In this document: piece after piece, positions 23,690 through 37,229 of the stretch
How positions within the stretch are numbered: position 1 is the stretch's first letter
Layout: every line of letters starts with the position of its first letter
Source: Punica granatum
Lineage: Eukaryota > Streptophyta > Magnoliopsida > Myrtales > Lythraceae
NCBI RefSeq assembly: GCF_007655135.1
Contig: NC_045128.1
Coordinates: forward strand, 14,648,230 to 14,712,229
DNA: 64,000 bases
Reading direction: 5' to 3'
The notes under the pieces: generated by a model
The model's input: the letters and a program-made list of their open reading frames with translations, nothing else
Database searches by the model: none
Told to the model about the DNA's origin: nothing
Made by a program: the position numbers and the translations under genes

Positions 23690-24260
23690 AAATATCATTT
23701 ATATCTATAAATATTATCTAATCTATTTTTAAAATAGATATATGCAAAAACACATAATTCATATATACCTTTTCTTACTATATATACTAAAGATTGTCCA
23801 CATAACTATATATTAACGTATTTTATATTATGTGTGAATATATACTAATATATATACTTATTTTTATGTTTTATTTATGAAATATTAATTTATATATTAA
23901 AAATTGAGATTATTAAATTATATTTATACATATAATAAATCCTCTCATTTATGCAAATACATTATGTTATGCAGATTATAAAAATTAAAGGAATAAAAAA
24001 ATTGAATTTTATGATGTGATATCTTTAAAAACTATTTTTATTAAAATTAATTCAGAAAATATAAATTCAAAAATCTAGAAATTTCCATATATATATATAT
24101 ATCTATAGAATATTATTTGATCTTTTTTAATAAATAAATATCTATAAAACAATATAATTCATATATACATTTTCTTATTATATATACTAAAAGTTGTCTA
24201 CATAACCATATATTAATATGTCTCTGTTATGTATGAATATCTAATAATATATTACCTCAT
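23690..24260. repeat. AT-rich local duplication
   Basis: Two blocks (about 23690-23860 and 24095-24255) share ATAATTCATATATAC, TTTTCTTA(C/T)TATATATACT and CATAAC(T/C)ATATATTAA. Both are AT-rich and diverged. They may belong to the same dispersed repeat seen around 39-44 kb. Confidence 0.55.
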
Positions 24261-24274
24261 ATATCTAATGGTTT

Positions 24275-24560
24275 CAAATATATCATATGCTTTTAAAATG
24301 ATATAAAATATCCCATGATTTAGATTTTTTTCAAATCTATCCCGCTATTATATCTCCGTCAACATTTAACAGTCTTGCCACTATGGCATTTTTATCCGGG
24401 ATAGATTTGAGAAAAAAAATTAAAACCACATGATATATTTGAGAAAAAATTAAAATCATGGAATAGATTTGGATCCTACTTACGTTTAATTAACGGAAAA
24501 TGTAAACCCTGAGATATTTTAGATCATTTTAAAAGTATATGATAAATTTGAAAATTTCAT
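24275..24560. mobile_element. MITE with about 45-bp inverted ends
   Basis: TTTCAAATATATCATATGCT at the left end pairs with the reverse complement of the right end, TTTCAAATTTATCATATACT, and both continue with TTTTAAAATGAT(A/C)TAAAATATC. The centre has CAAATCTATCCCG repeats like the MITE at 21386. No TSD was found. Confidence 0.7.
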
Positions 24561-24648
24561 TCAGAAACGAAGCATTCTGATGCTATCTAGCCGGGCCAAC
24601 CTCATATCTTGCCTATATATATTATTATTATTATTATTATTATTATTA

Positions 24649-25058
24649 GGGCTAATAAACAAAAAATGCACAGACTTTTCACATTTTAATAATTTTAGTA
24701 CGAACTTTTTTTCTTAACCTACGCACAAATTTTCGATTTGATAATAATTATAGCACGACATCAAATTTTTTGTTAATTTAGATGAAATAGAAGCCATAGA
24801 GAGCACAAGTGACCCCATGGGGGAGGACGTCGACGATCCCAATTGGATGGTGATGGTTGGGGTCGTGACTCCGCTCGACGCAATTGGGAGAATCTCCAAT
24901 TTGGTATTCCTTTGATTGTGATCGTCAGGGCTCTCTATAACCTTGATTTCGTTCAAATTAATAGAAAATTTGACTTGCTAGAATTATTATCAAATCGAAA
25001 ATTTATACATTTTTAAGTTAATTATTAAAATGTGATTTTTTTTTTACCCTTGTTATTA
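24649..25058. mobile_element. Mutator-like MITE (family also at 39641-40154), near mL46
   Basis: Element 24649-25049 (401 bp) with long inverted arms: CACATTTTAATAATTTTAG and TTTTCGATTTGATAATAATT on the left, their complements on the right. The left flank TTATTATTA and right flank TTGTTATTA differ at one of nine bases, so a 9-bp TSD is likely, although the locus is an ATT repeat. It shares arms and a central GATGGAATC-type segment with the MITE at 39641-40154. It ends about 40 bp from the telo-box of the mL46 promoter. Confidence 0.8.
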
Positions 25059-25088
25059 TTATTATTTTCTTCCTCAGCATTTCAGGAG

Positions 25089-25096
25089 AAACCCTA
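25089..25096 (+). promoter_or_regulatory. Telo-box (AAACCCTA) in the mL46 promoter
   Basis: AAACCCTA is a plant telo-box, a motif enriched upstream of ribosomal and translation genes. It lies about 390 bp before the mL46 ATG. A probable 5'UTR intron begins at CCCAGGTAATATC near 25321. Confidence 0.55.
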
Positions 25097-25484
25097 TACT
25101 ATCACTAACCTGAGCTCTCTGCCCCCACCCCCGTCGCTCCGCCTCTGCGGGTCGGTGCCTGAGCCTCCCTCCCGTCCCGCCCCTCCTTGAACTACGAGGC
25201 TCGTCGGCGCCGCCTCTCCGGTGCCACTGTCTCCCTCTTCACGACAAGGAGATCTGCAAATTCCCCACCTCTTCCGCTCCCCTCATCCTTCTCCCTCTAG
25301 GCTCCTCCCCTCCCCTCCCAGGTAATATCTTCACTCCCCCTTTACTCTGCTATCTCCAGTTAGTTCGGCAAGCACGATTAGAAGAACAACCTCACGGAAC
25401 ATGCGAAGAACGAAAGGAAGTGTTGACTGATTGCATATAGCTGTAAATGGCTTTTCATGGGCAGTGTGAAGTAGGATTTCCAGA

Positions 25485-27623
25485 ATGCGAAGGGCATTGA
25501 CATCCCTAACTCCCCATCTGGCATCAGCCAAGAGGGGCTTCTGCACGAAGCCGGAGAAGATTGTTACTTCCGTCCTGTTCGAGAGGTTGCCTGTCGTCAT
25601 TCCTAAAATCGACCCGGTGGTCTACGCATTTCAGGAGTTCTCGTGAGTTCATAGCTTCCAATTAAATTTGAAATTATGAGTGATTTAGAATTTGGCTTTA
25701 GTAAGTTATTGCCGAGTCATAGTTAAGATGATCCTGGGACTTTCGAGTGCATCGCTTTACATTGCTATGTGCGCCTCAGGTTTCGTTGGCAGCAGCAATA
25801 TCGGAGGAAATATCCAGATGAATTTCTCAATAAGTCCAGTACGAGGTATGTTTTTATCGCGTGTGCTGGCTGAATATATAGATATTTGTCTGGAACCATT
25901 AGCTCCAATACAAGCAGTCATTGTTGATTGTGGGATCCTGACTACGAGATAATTGGTTCCATGTTCTTAGGGTGGGTGAGTCATGGAACTGTTTATTCTG
26001 TTCATTCACTACCACATATATGAATAGTTTTCTGTTCATGCACTCTAAATCGGGTAATACATATTCCCGAGGATCTGCACCTCAGTTATTTGATTCCACA
26101 CTATGCCAAGCCTTTCAAGTTAAAGCTTATGTGTCTTGGTTCTCTAGTTTTCATTGTCATAACTTGATGCTATTCACATCTGCAAACTAGCCAATATGTT
26201 TTACTGGTTGGTTTTACAGGTCCAGTATTTGTTTTGTAATTCTGTGTAATTTATATCCAGTCTAACCTTAATGTGTCGGTGAACTTTTGAATAGGGGGAA
26301 AGGTGAATACCAGTTTGACTATGTACCAGCTCCACGGATTACCGAAGCTGACAAGACAAATGATAGAAAGTATGGTTTATTCTTTAATGATGCATATTTT
26401 CCTTTGTTTAGTTATTGAGAGCCTTATGACCTGATTGTTCCTTTGAATTAAAACTTCTCATTGGCAACCACACTTGGTGGGCTATTTTCAACTTGGGTTC
26501 AGCTAATTTATACTTATTTTGCCTTTGTACCCCCAATTTTCATTTGCATTTTGTAGTTAAGATCTGATCTCTCTTTACATTTCATGAAGTCCTTCATAGA
26601 ATAGGTAGACTTATCACTTGTGGTTGCCTAAGGCAAAATATGGATGCTCGCTGAGCACCATCATGTTTCCTATTCCTTCACTGGGCTCATTGCTCTAAGA
26701 TTGCCTTTTTTTTCTTTTGAGTATTTTCATGTTAGTCACGTTTAAGGCATGTAGGATGGCAAGAAATGTCTTTACTTATTGTCAAAAACTGCAAGTTTCA
26801 GGATTTCTTTTGCACTCTTAGAGCTCTTCTACTTAAATTATGTAGGTCTCTTGAGAGAGCTCTTGACAGAAGGCTGTATCTCCTTCTCTATGGTAATGCT
26901 TATGGGGCTCCTACTGAAGACCCTGTCTGGCATTTCCCTGAAAAAGTTTATGAATCCGACGAGACATTGCGAAAGGTGATTATTTCTACTTGTGTTGCCT
27001 GTGATTTCTCTTTTGCATTATTCTTCCTCCAGCCTGTTGAATTCCCAATTCTTGCAGTGTGCAGAGTCTGCCTTACACAATGTTCTAGGAGATCTTTCCC
27101 ACACATATTTTGTTGGAAACGCTCCCATGGGTCATATGGTTATACAGCCAAAGGAAGATGTAAAAGACCTTTCACCATTTAAGGTACGATGCCATGGAAA
27201 ACATTGTCATGAGTAATATTTCGCCACGCTGTGATATCAACAAAATCATGCTTCAGTTTTGCACACTTTCATGAAATGGCAATGGATCATTTTTGGGATT
27301 ATGCCCTGCTTGAATCTTGCCATACTTCTATAAACTCATTTTGCAGTTACTGCTATGGTACTGACCAAATCCCTGGTTAATAAAAGCCTGTTTACCCACT
27401 ATTTAAGTTTTCCTTCAATTGAACTATTGGTAATATTCTCTGCCTTTCTGCTTAGTTTCATTATCTTCATTCTTTTCAGAGATTCTTCTTCAAGTCCCAA
27501 GTAATTGCAACGACCAAATTCAACGTCGGGAAGTGTAAAGATTTCGTCTGGGTCACAAAGGATGAATTATTGGAGTATTTTCCTGAGCAAGCCGAATATC
27601 TTAACAAGATGATAATCAGCTGA
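25485..27623 (+). CDS. MRPL46: Mitochondrial large-subunit ribosomal protein mL46
   Basis: Six exons: 25485-25642, 25780-25845, 26295-26369, 26846-26975, 27058-27183 and 27480-27623, all with GT-AG introns. Together they encode 232 aa. The start is set by ATG at 25485, because an in-frame stop lies 18 bases upstream. The N-terminus MRRALTSLTPHLASAKRGFC is basic and lacks acids, as expected of a mitochondrial presequence. Family landmarks in order are VLFERLPVVIPKIDPVVYAF, GEYQFDYVPAPRITEADK, ALDRRLYLLLYGNAYGAP, FPEKVYESDETLRKCAESAL, THTYFVG-type sequence (SHTYFVGNAPMGHM), and FVWVTKDELLEYFPEQAEYL. mL46 is a Nudix-fold component of the mitochondrial ribosome; enzymatic activity is not expected. 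A MITE ends just upstream, near the telo-box. The 5'UTR probably has its own intron. Confidence 0.93.
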
Positions 27624-29317
27624 GGCGGCTCCTCATCTTAAAACTATGGGTGTCAGAGGGTTCCCTTGCCAAACATTCTCTCAGCTCATGTGCTTGTTCT
27701 TTTTGCACGACCAGAGTTATCACTGACAGTGACTATCTGAGGAAAAGACCTCCTGTCTTTTCTTGCTGGGTAGGAAAGACCTGTCAGATAGAGAATAATA
27801 GTCTTAGGTGGGAATGGTCGGAGGACAATTTTGCCTGCTATAGAGGCTAGCATTTGATCAACACAAGATGGTCGTTTGAGACCTACTCACTGCAATTGAC
27901 AACAGTTGATGCGGAGCTCTGTTTCTCTGACACCGTGACCTTCTTATCTTTTTTAAGCGAGTTATATTTCCATTTATCCGCATGCAATGCCCGCGGTGGC
28001 CTTTGTGCTTTACATAAGTTACACAGTGAACCTTTTTAATTTTACAGACCCCCCTGCCAACTACGACAAAATTCGGTGATAACCTTGAGCAAATCATCGG
28101 ATAAAAATAGCATTAACAGCAAAACTATCAAATGTGAGGAACATTTTCCTATCCGTAAAGGGATGGTCCCAGAGGTTCTGTGACAGTAGGATACGGGAAA
28201 ATAAGGGATGGTCATAGAGGTCCCATCATCGGATTGGGAGAAGTTTCCTAAATTATCGCAATTTTCTGAAAAAAAGAAGAAGAAAGAATCTTGGAACTTC
28301 AATGGAAATTCCACTGCTATTCAATTGTTTTGTATCTGTAGGAGTGCAGCACAACAGGGATATCAATTGCTTGCTTACCCAGTTCTGGAGAATTGATAAA
28401 ACAGGACGAAAAATTTATAGAACCCGCGGTTATAACAGAATTTACAGTTCTAATACAAAATTTCATGGACAAATTAATCAAATAAATTGATTGACCAATC
28501 GCCCAGAATCCCGGGAAGGTGGGAAACCACGTGTATCTTACAGAAGTCGATATAACCCACAGAGGAGACGGGAAGCCTACCGTCGCGCAACAGTGAGATA
28601 TCGATTCTTCCTCCTAGCTGTTTGAGCGTTTTCCAAGACAGTGAAGCTGTTTAGTTTCAGCGAATGCCACGAGAAAATCCTCAACCCTACCCTTTCATTT
28701 TTCTGGAATGACTGGTCGGCTGTATAGGTTTGGACTTGCTGCTTCCCAACTATTGGCTATGGGGAACTATGAGAGCCGGTTCGGATTGTCGTTTTGCCCA
28801 AGAATGGAGACATGGACTACATTGTCACCTGGAAAGATACATGGGACGAAATTTAGCCTTAAATAACACCAAAGAAATACAATAGTATAAAAAATAATTA
28901 GAATAATAGATGATCCATTAACAAGGCCTTGAAGAAACACCAATAACCCTTGAGATAACACAGATTTTCTATAGGTAACTCAAACATTTCCTCATCTCGG
29001 TTGAGCTTTATATCTGCTAATTTTTCACCTGTAATCATGATTTTATTTCAAACTCTAAGAGTGGTTTGTTCATCCTTGTCCTCTATTTCCGCCTTTTCCT
29101 TTTATGACCAAGGTAGAGAACTCGTTGGTTCGACCTTAGAAATGCAATTTAACATATTTTCTCTTTATTTTCTTCGTCTTCAATAAGAATTGAAAATATG
29201 AGAATCCAATGGCAGTCATCTAAACTCGACCTTTGTACCTGTATAACGATAATGCATATTAATGGTGCACACAATCTTACGGACTAAGAGAAGGGTTTTA
29301 CTCACGTAATAGATCTT
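27624..29317. other. Intergenic between mL46 and PDAT1 3' ends
   Basis: The two genes converge here. It holds the mL46 3'UTR on the left and the PDAT1 3'UTR on the right. No further gene or repeat boundary was recognised; small open frames lack any signature. Confidence 0.5.
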
Positions 29318-32300
29318 CTAGAGTGGCAAGTCAATCCTCTCAGACCACTTGAAGATATCTGAGTAGACCCGATCTCCCGCCAAGTCATCTCCCGTGGCCC
29401 CGGCAGCCACCCTTAAGATATCCTCAATCAATGCAAAGTTGCCCAAGATGTCCACATGTGCCCCACTCTGGGTTCCCCGGCCCTCCAACAGGTTAGCGGG
29501 TGGGGCATGGTCATACTCCCTTATCAAAGTCCTTATCCCCGAGGGGTTGAATCGAGTTTTCCCCCTCCACCCTTTCGCACACATAAAGCCTGCACTCAAG
29601 ACGGGAACAGTCTCGTCCCCATTGATTGAGAAAACTCCACCTTGTAGACAAGAATCGTCACCTGAACCATCCGCAGAGCTGTCTATCTGAAAAGGAATGT
29701 AGCATTCGGAAGGGGGGGTTAGCTTGTATACATACGCTCGTTCTGTGGGTATCCCGACTCCGTACATAGAATATATCTCCATATCCGGAGCATTTGGTAA
29801 CCTGCAAAAAGCAAATGAGTAGCGAACGGTCAGAATTGGCACAATTGTCTTTTCTAACCTTAAACCAGGGGACTTATTCGACTAACTGCTCATGAATACC
29901 ATAATCTCAAGGATCATAAACACTGGTGTCATCACAAGACCCATCTGGACGGCCATACCACAAGAAGGGTGTTGAAAGTAAGACCTGAGACATTGGAATG
30001 CCTCCATACACTCAACCCATGGTTTCAAAATTGGACCAGCCATTTAATTGGCCAAACCATGCATTAAAGAATTTAATTATGTCAGTAGTTATTGACAGGA
30101 ATTTAACCATGTCAGAATAATTTGTTATTTTTCAGGGAAAATGGTCCAACCTAAGAACCAGCCAATCCTGAGCAGAAATTGGCATGTTATGGACCAGAAA
30201 GGAATTGAGCACATTCAAGTGGTTGATCTGTCTGATTTTCAAGTGTATGCTTTAATAACTTGATCGCTCCATGGCCATTATCACAAAACACTTTGTGCAA
30301 AACCAAATTCAAAAGCAGAGAGATGAAAAAGTGTAATGGATAAAAAGTTTAAAAGGGTCAGATTCTCACTTGGTTTCCAATGGATTCGACCAATATCGGT
30401 AGTGTTGATACTTTGGGTCGTCTAAATTATCGGCAATTCCATATGAAAAATGGGCGCTCCCACGCTTCATCATCTTTGGGGCAACAAAGTGCAGAAGGTC
30501 CAATATTGAACCTGCAGTGTACATCTTGTAGTCCGAGATTGCTTTTACACCCTGTACTCCCATATCATGGTACTCTGTCCAAACATCACAGTTGGTCGTA
30601 TTTAAGAGGTTATGGCCCTTGAATTCACCCTACAAAGGCAAACACCAATTAAGAAGGCATTGAAAAGGAGGTTTTCATATATTAGATATATGATTCTTTT
30701 ATATAGGAAGAGAGATATCTCATAACTCAATAACAGTATTATACACAAATATGACTTTCCTTTCCCATTCCACTTCTTTATCCCAACAGATATCCAAGAG
30801 TACCAACGGGGTTCCCTACTAACTATCGTCAGAAGCAAGTGGATGTTAAGGGCTTATGACGCAGGTTTCTCAGAAAAGGTCATTCAGAGGATAATTAAAC
30901 ATTTCCAATGCAATATTAAATGCCATGAGGATGGCATAGCATAGAAATACAGGTGCGAAGAGTTGAGAATACCCACATCATGGAATAACTTTGAAAGTAA
31001 GTGGAAATAACTCATTTTAGGATATTTTGAAAAGGCATTTAACATCTCAGATAGCAGCTTTTAGTCCATAGCAAGCAATCTTACCAAAAAAAACATATGA
31101 TTTAATATCAAATTTGGTACTATGGTGGAAAAAGGACAAGAACCGAATAAGTTAATAGAAGATTCTAGTCGAACAGAAGTTTCTATAACTGTTAAGGAAT
31201 AGTTTTAGTATTATCCCGTAAATTTAGTACGAAGGCATCAGAACAAGTTTTCAGAAAGCTCGCATTTACAAAGAAGTTCACAGTTGCCATTAGAAAAGCT
31301 TCAAGAAAATGAAAGGAGAAGCAGTACCCTGAAATCTGTCCTCTTAATCATTGAGGAATGGGTTTCAGCTATATCTTTCCCGAACGATATTAGCCTCCCG
31401 TAATTCACCTTCTTACGTTGGTGACCTTTAGTGCTGTTACCATAGTTATTCTTTGACCTTTTTGAGCTACAGCTGGCGAATCCTTCAGGTGACCAATCAA
31501 GGCCACCCCAAATAGTGTCACCGCCTTTCGGTATCATTGACATGGTTGAATCCCAAGTTCGGGTCATCCTCATCATATGCTGTAGAGTCTGAAGCCCAAA
31601 GACGTCCTTGTCCAATACACCTGGGGCAAACGACCTGAATACAATATGAGAATTTCATTACTAGTCAAAATATAGTTCTCTTGTTTATCGTATCAGACAC
31701 GAACCAAGAAGTGGAATAAGTAGAGCATATCGAAGATTGTCTTTAACGTGTTTAAATTCAGAGGGGGATCTGTTCCCAGATGTACCATTCCACGGGGCAA
31801 ATTGATCAGTTCAATTCCAGAGTACCCGCAGGAAGTTTTCAGTTCTTCATTTTCCCCAAAAACATCAATAAATGAGGAGAAAATATCTAGAGTTGCAATG
31901 TAATGGGAAAACCTATGTGATAGTCTGGAGCCTATCTGACCTTAATTCCATGCTTTGAGATGGACCATTAGCTAACAATTCTTCAGTTGCACTTTACAAG
32001 ACATCTGGAATTATAACAGCATCTCAGGGAATGAAATCTAACCAGTATTATTTTCTTTGACTTTCAAGATGAGAAGAAAAGAAAAAGTGGAAATAATTTT
32101 TTTCCGAGAATTGAAAACTAGACCATTTTTACTATCTTACGAACATTTATTGAACACAGTGGGGACAAGCAAGCAGAACACGCCCCATTCTGCTCAACTG
32201 AAGCCCGAAAAGTTGAAATGATAATAATTTTACGGTAAAAGAACAGGAATTTACACATTTACTAGCTACTGAATTATATGTTAGAAGGCTATTGCTTCAA

Positions 32301-35300
32301 GGAGGAATTCTCAGTATCTGAACCTCTACATATTTGATAGAGAAAAGTAATCTTAAATAAGTACTATTATCACATTGCAAAAAGTAGAAAAGTGAGGAAA
32401 AGTGGACAGAAAACCCTGCAAACTCGCTGCATTGCATGTCAAGATTTCAAACGACATAACAAACCAGATACATAGAATACAAAAACCAGTCAGGTCAATA
32501 AAGATGGCAATAACTTCTGCTACCATTCAGAGTCTGAAAATTACCGGGCAACAGCTATATCTTTTGCTTCAATAGAAAAGAGTCCTGCAACTGCTTTTGG
32601 AACACCTAAAAATGGCCCACCAATATTCATAACTGCCTTTATGTGTTTTGCGCACCAGTCGGGTCCACCTCCTCCGCCCATAGGAGTTGGAGCTTCAACC
32701 CACTTCATGAAATGTAGAAAGTAAAGAACACCCATCGAGTGTGGTATTACAACCACCTTTCTACCACCATTTGTAGCCACCATGACCTCTATGTTGCTCT
32801 TTATCCTGCTGAGTGTCTGGTCTCTGACCTGATGGATTTGATCAATGAATAGATCAGAAAGAAAAAAATACGTGAGACCAACCAACAAAAAATAATTATG
32901 AAGTTCTTTTATTACTAGACAGGCTACAGACGCAAACAAGCTCCTCAGATTTGGCTGCATGACTGGTTGAAATTAACTTGATCTTTTCAAGCTTGAGCCA
33001 GCTTTTAAGCTGATCAAGCCAAGCTAATTAAAGACTCATGAGACAGATCAAGCTTCTCCCTTATGTGATTAATTCTCAGATCTTGCAGAGATACCACAGT
33101 TTTAAGAATTCCAAGCTTCAAAAAACTTCTAGCTCCAACATTCTCAAGCTTAACAAGATTGTGCTTCACCCTTCAATAGAAGAAATAAAGAAAATTGGGT
33201 CGAATTACTAGAATGAGCTCGAGCCTATCAAGACTTCGAGCCGTTCAAGCTTAAACGGCAATTGCTCAAATTCTGAGAAAGTCAATCTTTTGAAGCTTAT
33301 GCTGTACTCAAACTCAGCAGGACTCAGGATAAGAGGTTCTTGAGCCTGATATAAGCTTCTCCTACATGTATTACTACATTTCAAACTTTTCAAATCTATT
33401 TAATATATACACCATTTCTGAGTTATTTAATATATATAAGCGTGAGCTTCATATCTTCCACAGATCACAAAATGGATAGAGGTGAGTCAAGTGACCTTGA
33501 GATTGTGAAGTATGGATTTGACCTAAAAGAAGGTATTCAATCGAACTCTAGCTCAAGTTTTCATGAGTTAAGCTAGCTAAAGGCGCTGAAAATGCTTAGG
33601 CCACCTCAGCTCAGTCGCACCAATAAGACTAGCGACAAGCTCTTAGTTGAACGTGCAACAGGTTATATTCTCCCGGAACATACCTCATTGTTCTGAAAGG
33701 ACAGTCTCCAGTCATATGCAGCCATGTACATAGTCTTCTCCTCATATCCTAGTCTGGCCAAATTTGCAATCAAGACCGCCCAGACAAAATAACCCGGAGC
33801 AAAATAATCCGCTGCAACAAGACCAGAAACAGGCCTGACCCTTATTCCAGAAGGATCCAATCCCGTCTCATTATCAAGTGACATGTGCTCAACCCAGCAC
33901 AAAGGTCTGTAGAAGAAAAGAGAACACAGACCTCAGTATCAACCTGAGCAAAGGCATAAAACCAAATTCTTCAAGTACAAGCAAAACATTTTTCCCATGT
34001 GAGGACTCATGAGGATATCTGAGAAATAAGTCATTCAACTGTCTAGTTTTATTGTGAGAAAGAACAAAAGCTATATAGTTTTAGTCAGGATTAAGATGTT
34101 TCTATTTAAGGCAGGACCAGTGACCGGCTAAATCCTTTCGAAGATTTATTGTAGAAACTGTAGCTCAGATTCTTTTCAGTGATATCAGAGTAGTTTTCTT
34201 TTTGCAACATGCATTTTTCCTTCACAAGCAAGTAAGAGAGAAAGGCCAACAGAAAATTCAACAATTCTCATATCAATGCTGGTGCTGCTTTGCCATCTCA
34301 GGCCAAAACAACTAGATGAAAAAGGATGCACATTTATACATAGAGTTTTTAATTTACCATCAGGTTCCCTATAAATCATGTTGGGGCTCACCCCCGTGTT
34401 CATATCTGTCATGCCTTGTTTGACATAAGTGATAGATAAGGAATGAAATGGTATCACTGTACAAAAAAGTCATATCTTATAAAGTGTTTCCACTGATTTT
34501 GATCCACAACGTTTCCATTCCTAGTGTGCCAAATGTTGCCAATGAGAACCTCAGCCTCGCTACAGTAAGCAAAAACCTCGAAGACCAATGCCAACTTTAC
34601 CACCCATTCATACCTTTTTCACCTGCTTAAATTGTCTCTTTCAACTGATTTATTACATCATAGTGACTCCACATGGGCAATCATAAAGACAGTGGCAACC
34701 ATGCTGAACCTCTAAAGAAGCAATAAAAGGCTAGATGAAGCCTTAACCCAAGTGTGATAATGATCAACACCATCACAGAGTCAAAATCATTTATCACCCC
34801 ATAGAATCTCAAAGAACTTATTTCACTAACAACACAATTAGCAAACACCCAAGTGCCGTTCCAAAAAGTCCTATGTCCAGCGCAATACATTCAGAGCAGT
34901 ACACAGTTAAGTCATCCAATCTATGTCTTTAGCAATCACTAAAGCCACCCATGAAAGAAACAGGGGAGAGAAAAAGAGAGAGAGAGCAGTTTGGAAAGAA
35001 ATTTTTTCTGGCAACTAAAGCTCGGGTAGAACTGGTCAAACACATACATTAGGAGAATAAGGTAGGGACTTCTTGACAAAGCGTACTTTGCCAAAAACAA
35101 TACGCCAGCTTTTCTTTATCATTTCACTCCCAACTTCATGGTACTAAATCAGCTGACTTGCCCCCCCTACCAGAACAGAAAACTCTTTAGCTTGTCTATC
35201 ATTCATCAGACACGATCCCAGAAACATAAAGAAACACCCAAACTGACTTGTACCTTTCCAGCGACAGCGCAATGACCAACAAGAAGCAAATGCATCAATT

Positions 35301-35855
35301 TAAATTTGGTAACTTGGGAAGTAGTAGACATCTTTGAAGAAGCCAATCAGGACATTGTTACCGTTTATAGAGCTCCCCGAAGGTGCCACCCCAGAGGCGC
35401 TTCCTGAACAGCCCATCGGCGCAATGGTGGCCCTCCCAGAGCTCGAGCCCGCCGGTGACGATCCCGGGCACGAAGACAACTGGGTGCTTCGCTGTCAGCC
35501 CCTCCTTCCGGAGCTTCACCCCAGGCGGGTCAGGCAGTGGCCCCGTAATCGCCTCAGTCACGTACTGAGGGAACGACGCCGGCATCGCATTGTAGAGGAA
35601 CAGCAGCAGCCACCAGGTCGAGCATATGCACCCGATGAACCAGCAGCACCCGTCGATGCACGACCACTTCTTCGTCGGCGGCGGCGGAGGCGGAGGCGGC
35701 GGCTGCAGCGGAGGGGCCGGCTGTTCGGTCTGTTTATTGCCATCGTTTTTGCTGCCTTTCTTGTGTCTGTCCCTCTTGGAGTGGGATTCTTTCGACGGTG
35801 ACGGTGGCTGGGGGGCATCGGCGGAGGTGGCCCGCCTCCGCCGGAGAAACGACAT
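29318..35855 (-). CDS. PDAT1: Phospholipid:diacylglycerol acyltransferase 1
   Basis: Six exons on the minus strand: 35855-35362, 33906-33684, 32828-32545, 31634-31328, 30629-30370 and 29801-29318. Joined they keep one frame and encode 683 aa, close to known plant PDAT1. The enzyme moves the sn-2 acyl group of a phospholipid to diacylglycerol to make triacylglycerol, in the ER. The N-terminus is basic with a proline run (residues about 47-60), followed by one membrane segment (about 71-89, CWFIGCICSTWWLLLFLYNA). The LCAT-like domain follows. Ser270 in the PHSMG motif, Asp585 in NGDETVPVL and His638 in TQSGAHVD fit the catalytic triad by family comparison. Other landmarks are GGDTIWGGLDWSPE and YWSNPLETKLPNAP. 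Intron 1 is 1455 bp. The gene converges with mL46. Confidence 0.96.
32960..33600. repeat. CAAGCTT-rich stretch in PDAT1 intron 2
   Basis: The PDAT1 intron between exons 2 and 3 is rich in TCAAGCTT/AAGCTTGAGC-like motifs and in GAGCTCGAGCC sequence near 33214. It resembles decayed transposon sequence, but no ends were found. Confidence 0.3.
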
Positions 35856-36530
35856 CGTGGGGCCCTAGTGGGGGTGACCCTTTTACCGAGTGATGATCTG
35901 TAAGGAGGAGGAGGAGGGAGGGGAGGCTGGGGAGGAGCTCGGAGAAGTCATTAATGGAGGACCTTAGAGCTTAAGCTCTGATTCCAACAATGGGGGGTTG
36001 AGAGAGAGATTAACAACAAGAGTGGTCTTTGATAATCAGGAGAAAATCAATTCGTAGTTGTATATGTATATGTATTATTATATTTATATATTTTCTTTAT
36101 AATTTTATATATTATTATATTTATATGGGTTTGTTTGATCATGGTCATATTTCAATTTACTTTACATATAAATATTTATAATATGAAATATAAACGTATG
36201 AAATTGAGGAAATGACTTGTGCACATGACACAAATCAAAATATTTCGGATTCGATGTGACTTCTCGTATTTTTTTATTCTACACCGACCCAGATCGCCGA
36301 TCTAGAATTGAAAGATTCTGAATTTCGTCTTTGATCAGCGGTGTCTTGCTCCTTTTATAGGAAAAGAAAAGAAAATGAAAACTTGGAAAGCAGTAGAAAT
36401 TTCCACGGTAAAGACAGGAGAGCACCTTCAACAAAATCATACTAAAAAAAAAGTACATATTTATTCGATAGTAGTCGTAGAAAAGTATATAATTTGTTTT
36501 ATAATACAAAAATGAAAAAAAAAAGTCAAT
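35856..36530. other. PDAT1 5' region and AT-rich intergenic DNA
   Basis: The first 150 bases upstream of the PDAT1 ATG (on the minus strand) are CT-rich, as in plant 5'UTRs. Beyond about 36050 the sequence becomes AT-rich without recognisable content. Confidence 0.45.
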
Positions 36531-37229
36531 AATGAACTTTTCTTTTTTCTTCCTTTCTTTGCTTTCTTATTTGCTGTGCTCCCCCTTTCATCACGCCGAA
36601 AGGCAAAAGTTTCAAATCCCGCAATCCAAACAAAGCGAATATTATGGAATATCGATTGATGAGGATAATCTTTCTTATATTATAGGAGTTCCTTTTTTCT
36701 TTCTTTCGGTGTAATTGGAATCGAAACGCAAGAAGAAATTAAATTATACAAGATCGAGGCATGAAAATGTCGAAGATATCACTAGTATTAATGTCCTTCG
36801 ATGGAAAGTGAAAAATGTGAAAATGCCACAAGAGGTCTAAAGACTTTCCCGTAAGTCAATCTATACGGAAACTTCTTTTCCTAAAAGTTTGGACAACGTG
36901 AACTTTTCAATTCTTATAAGAGAGATTTCGCACTGCTCGAACCAAAGGAACAACTAAAGGTGCTGTTTAAGGAGTTCCTTTATCTATTATCTTCTTATTC
37001 TCTTTGTTTTTAAGATTCGAAACAAGACACAATAGAGGTAGTTTAGTTTGGCCATAGAAAATTTCCTTCTATATGTAATCAAATTTCTATTCATATGAAG
37101 TTGTAAAAGAAGCACGCAATGAGAGAGAATACATGCCATATCACTATGGCAATATGTACCTGTGTGGAAGTTGCAGTATTACTTTAAACTTATATTGTGA
37201 ATTAAAAATAAATAAATGAGTTGAAAAAA

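Noticed and set aside
35334..35801. Plus-strand open frame of 155 codons with Arg-rich tail
   Set aside because: It is the antisense shadow of PDAT1 exon 1; the Arg run is the complement of the proline codons.
36545..37225. Organelle DNA insertion
   Set aside because: The AT-rich composition suggested it, but I could not recognise any plastid or mitochondrial gene, and a diverged second copy nearby favours a repeat.
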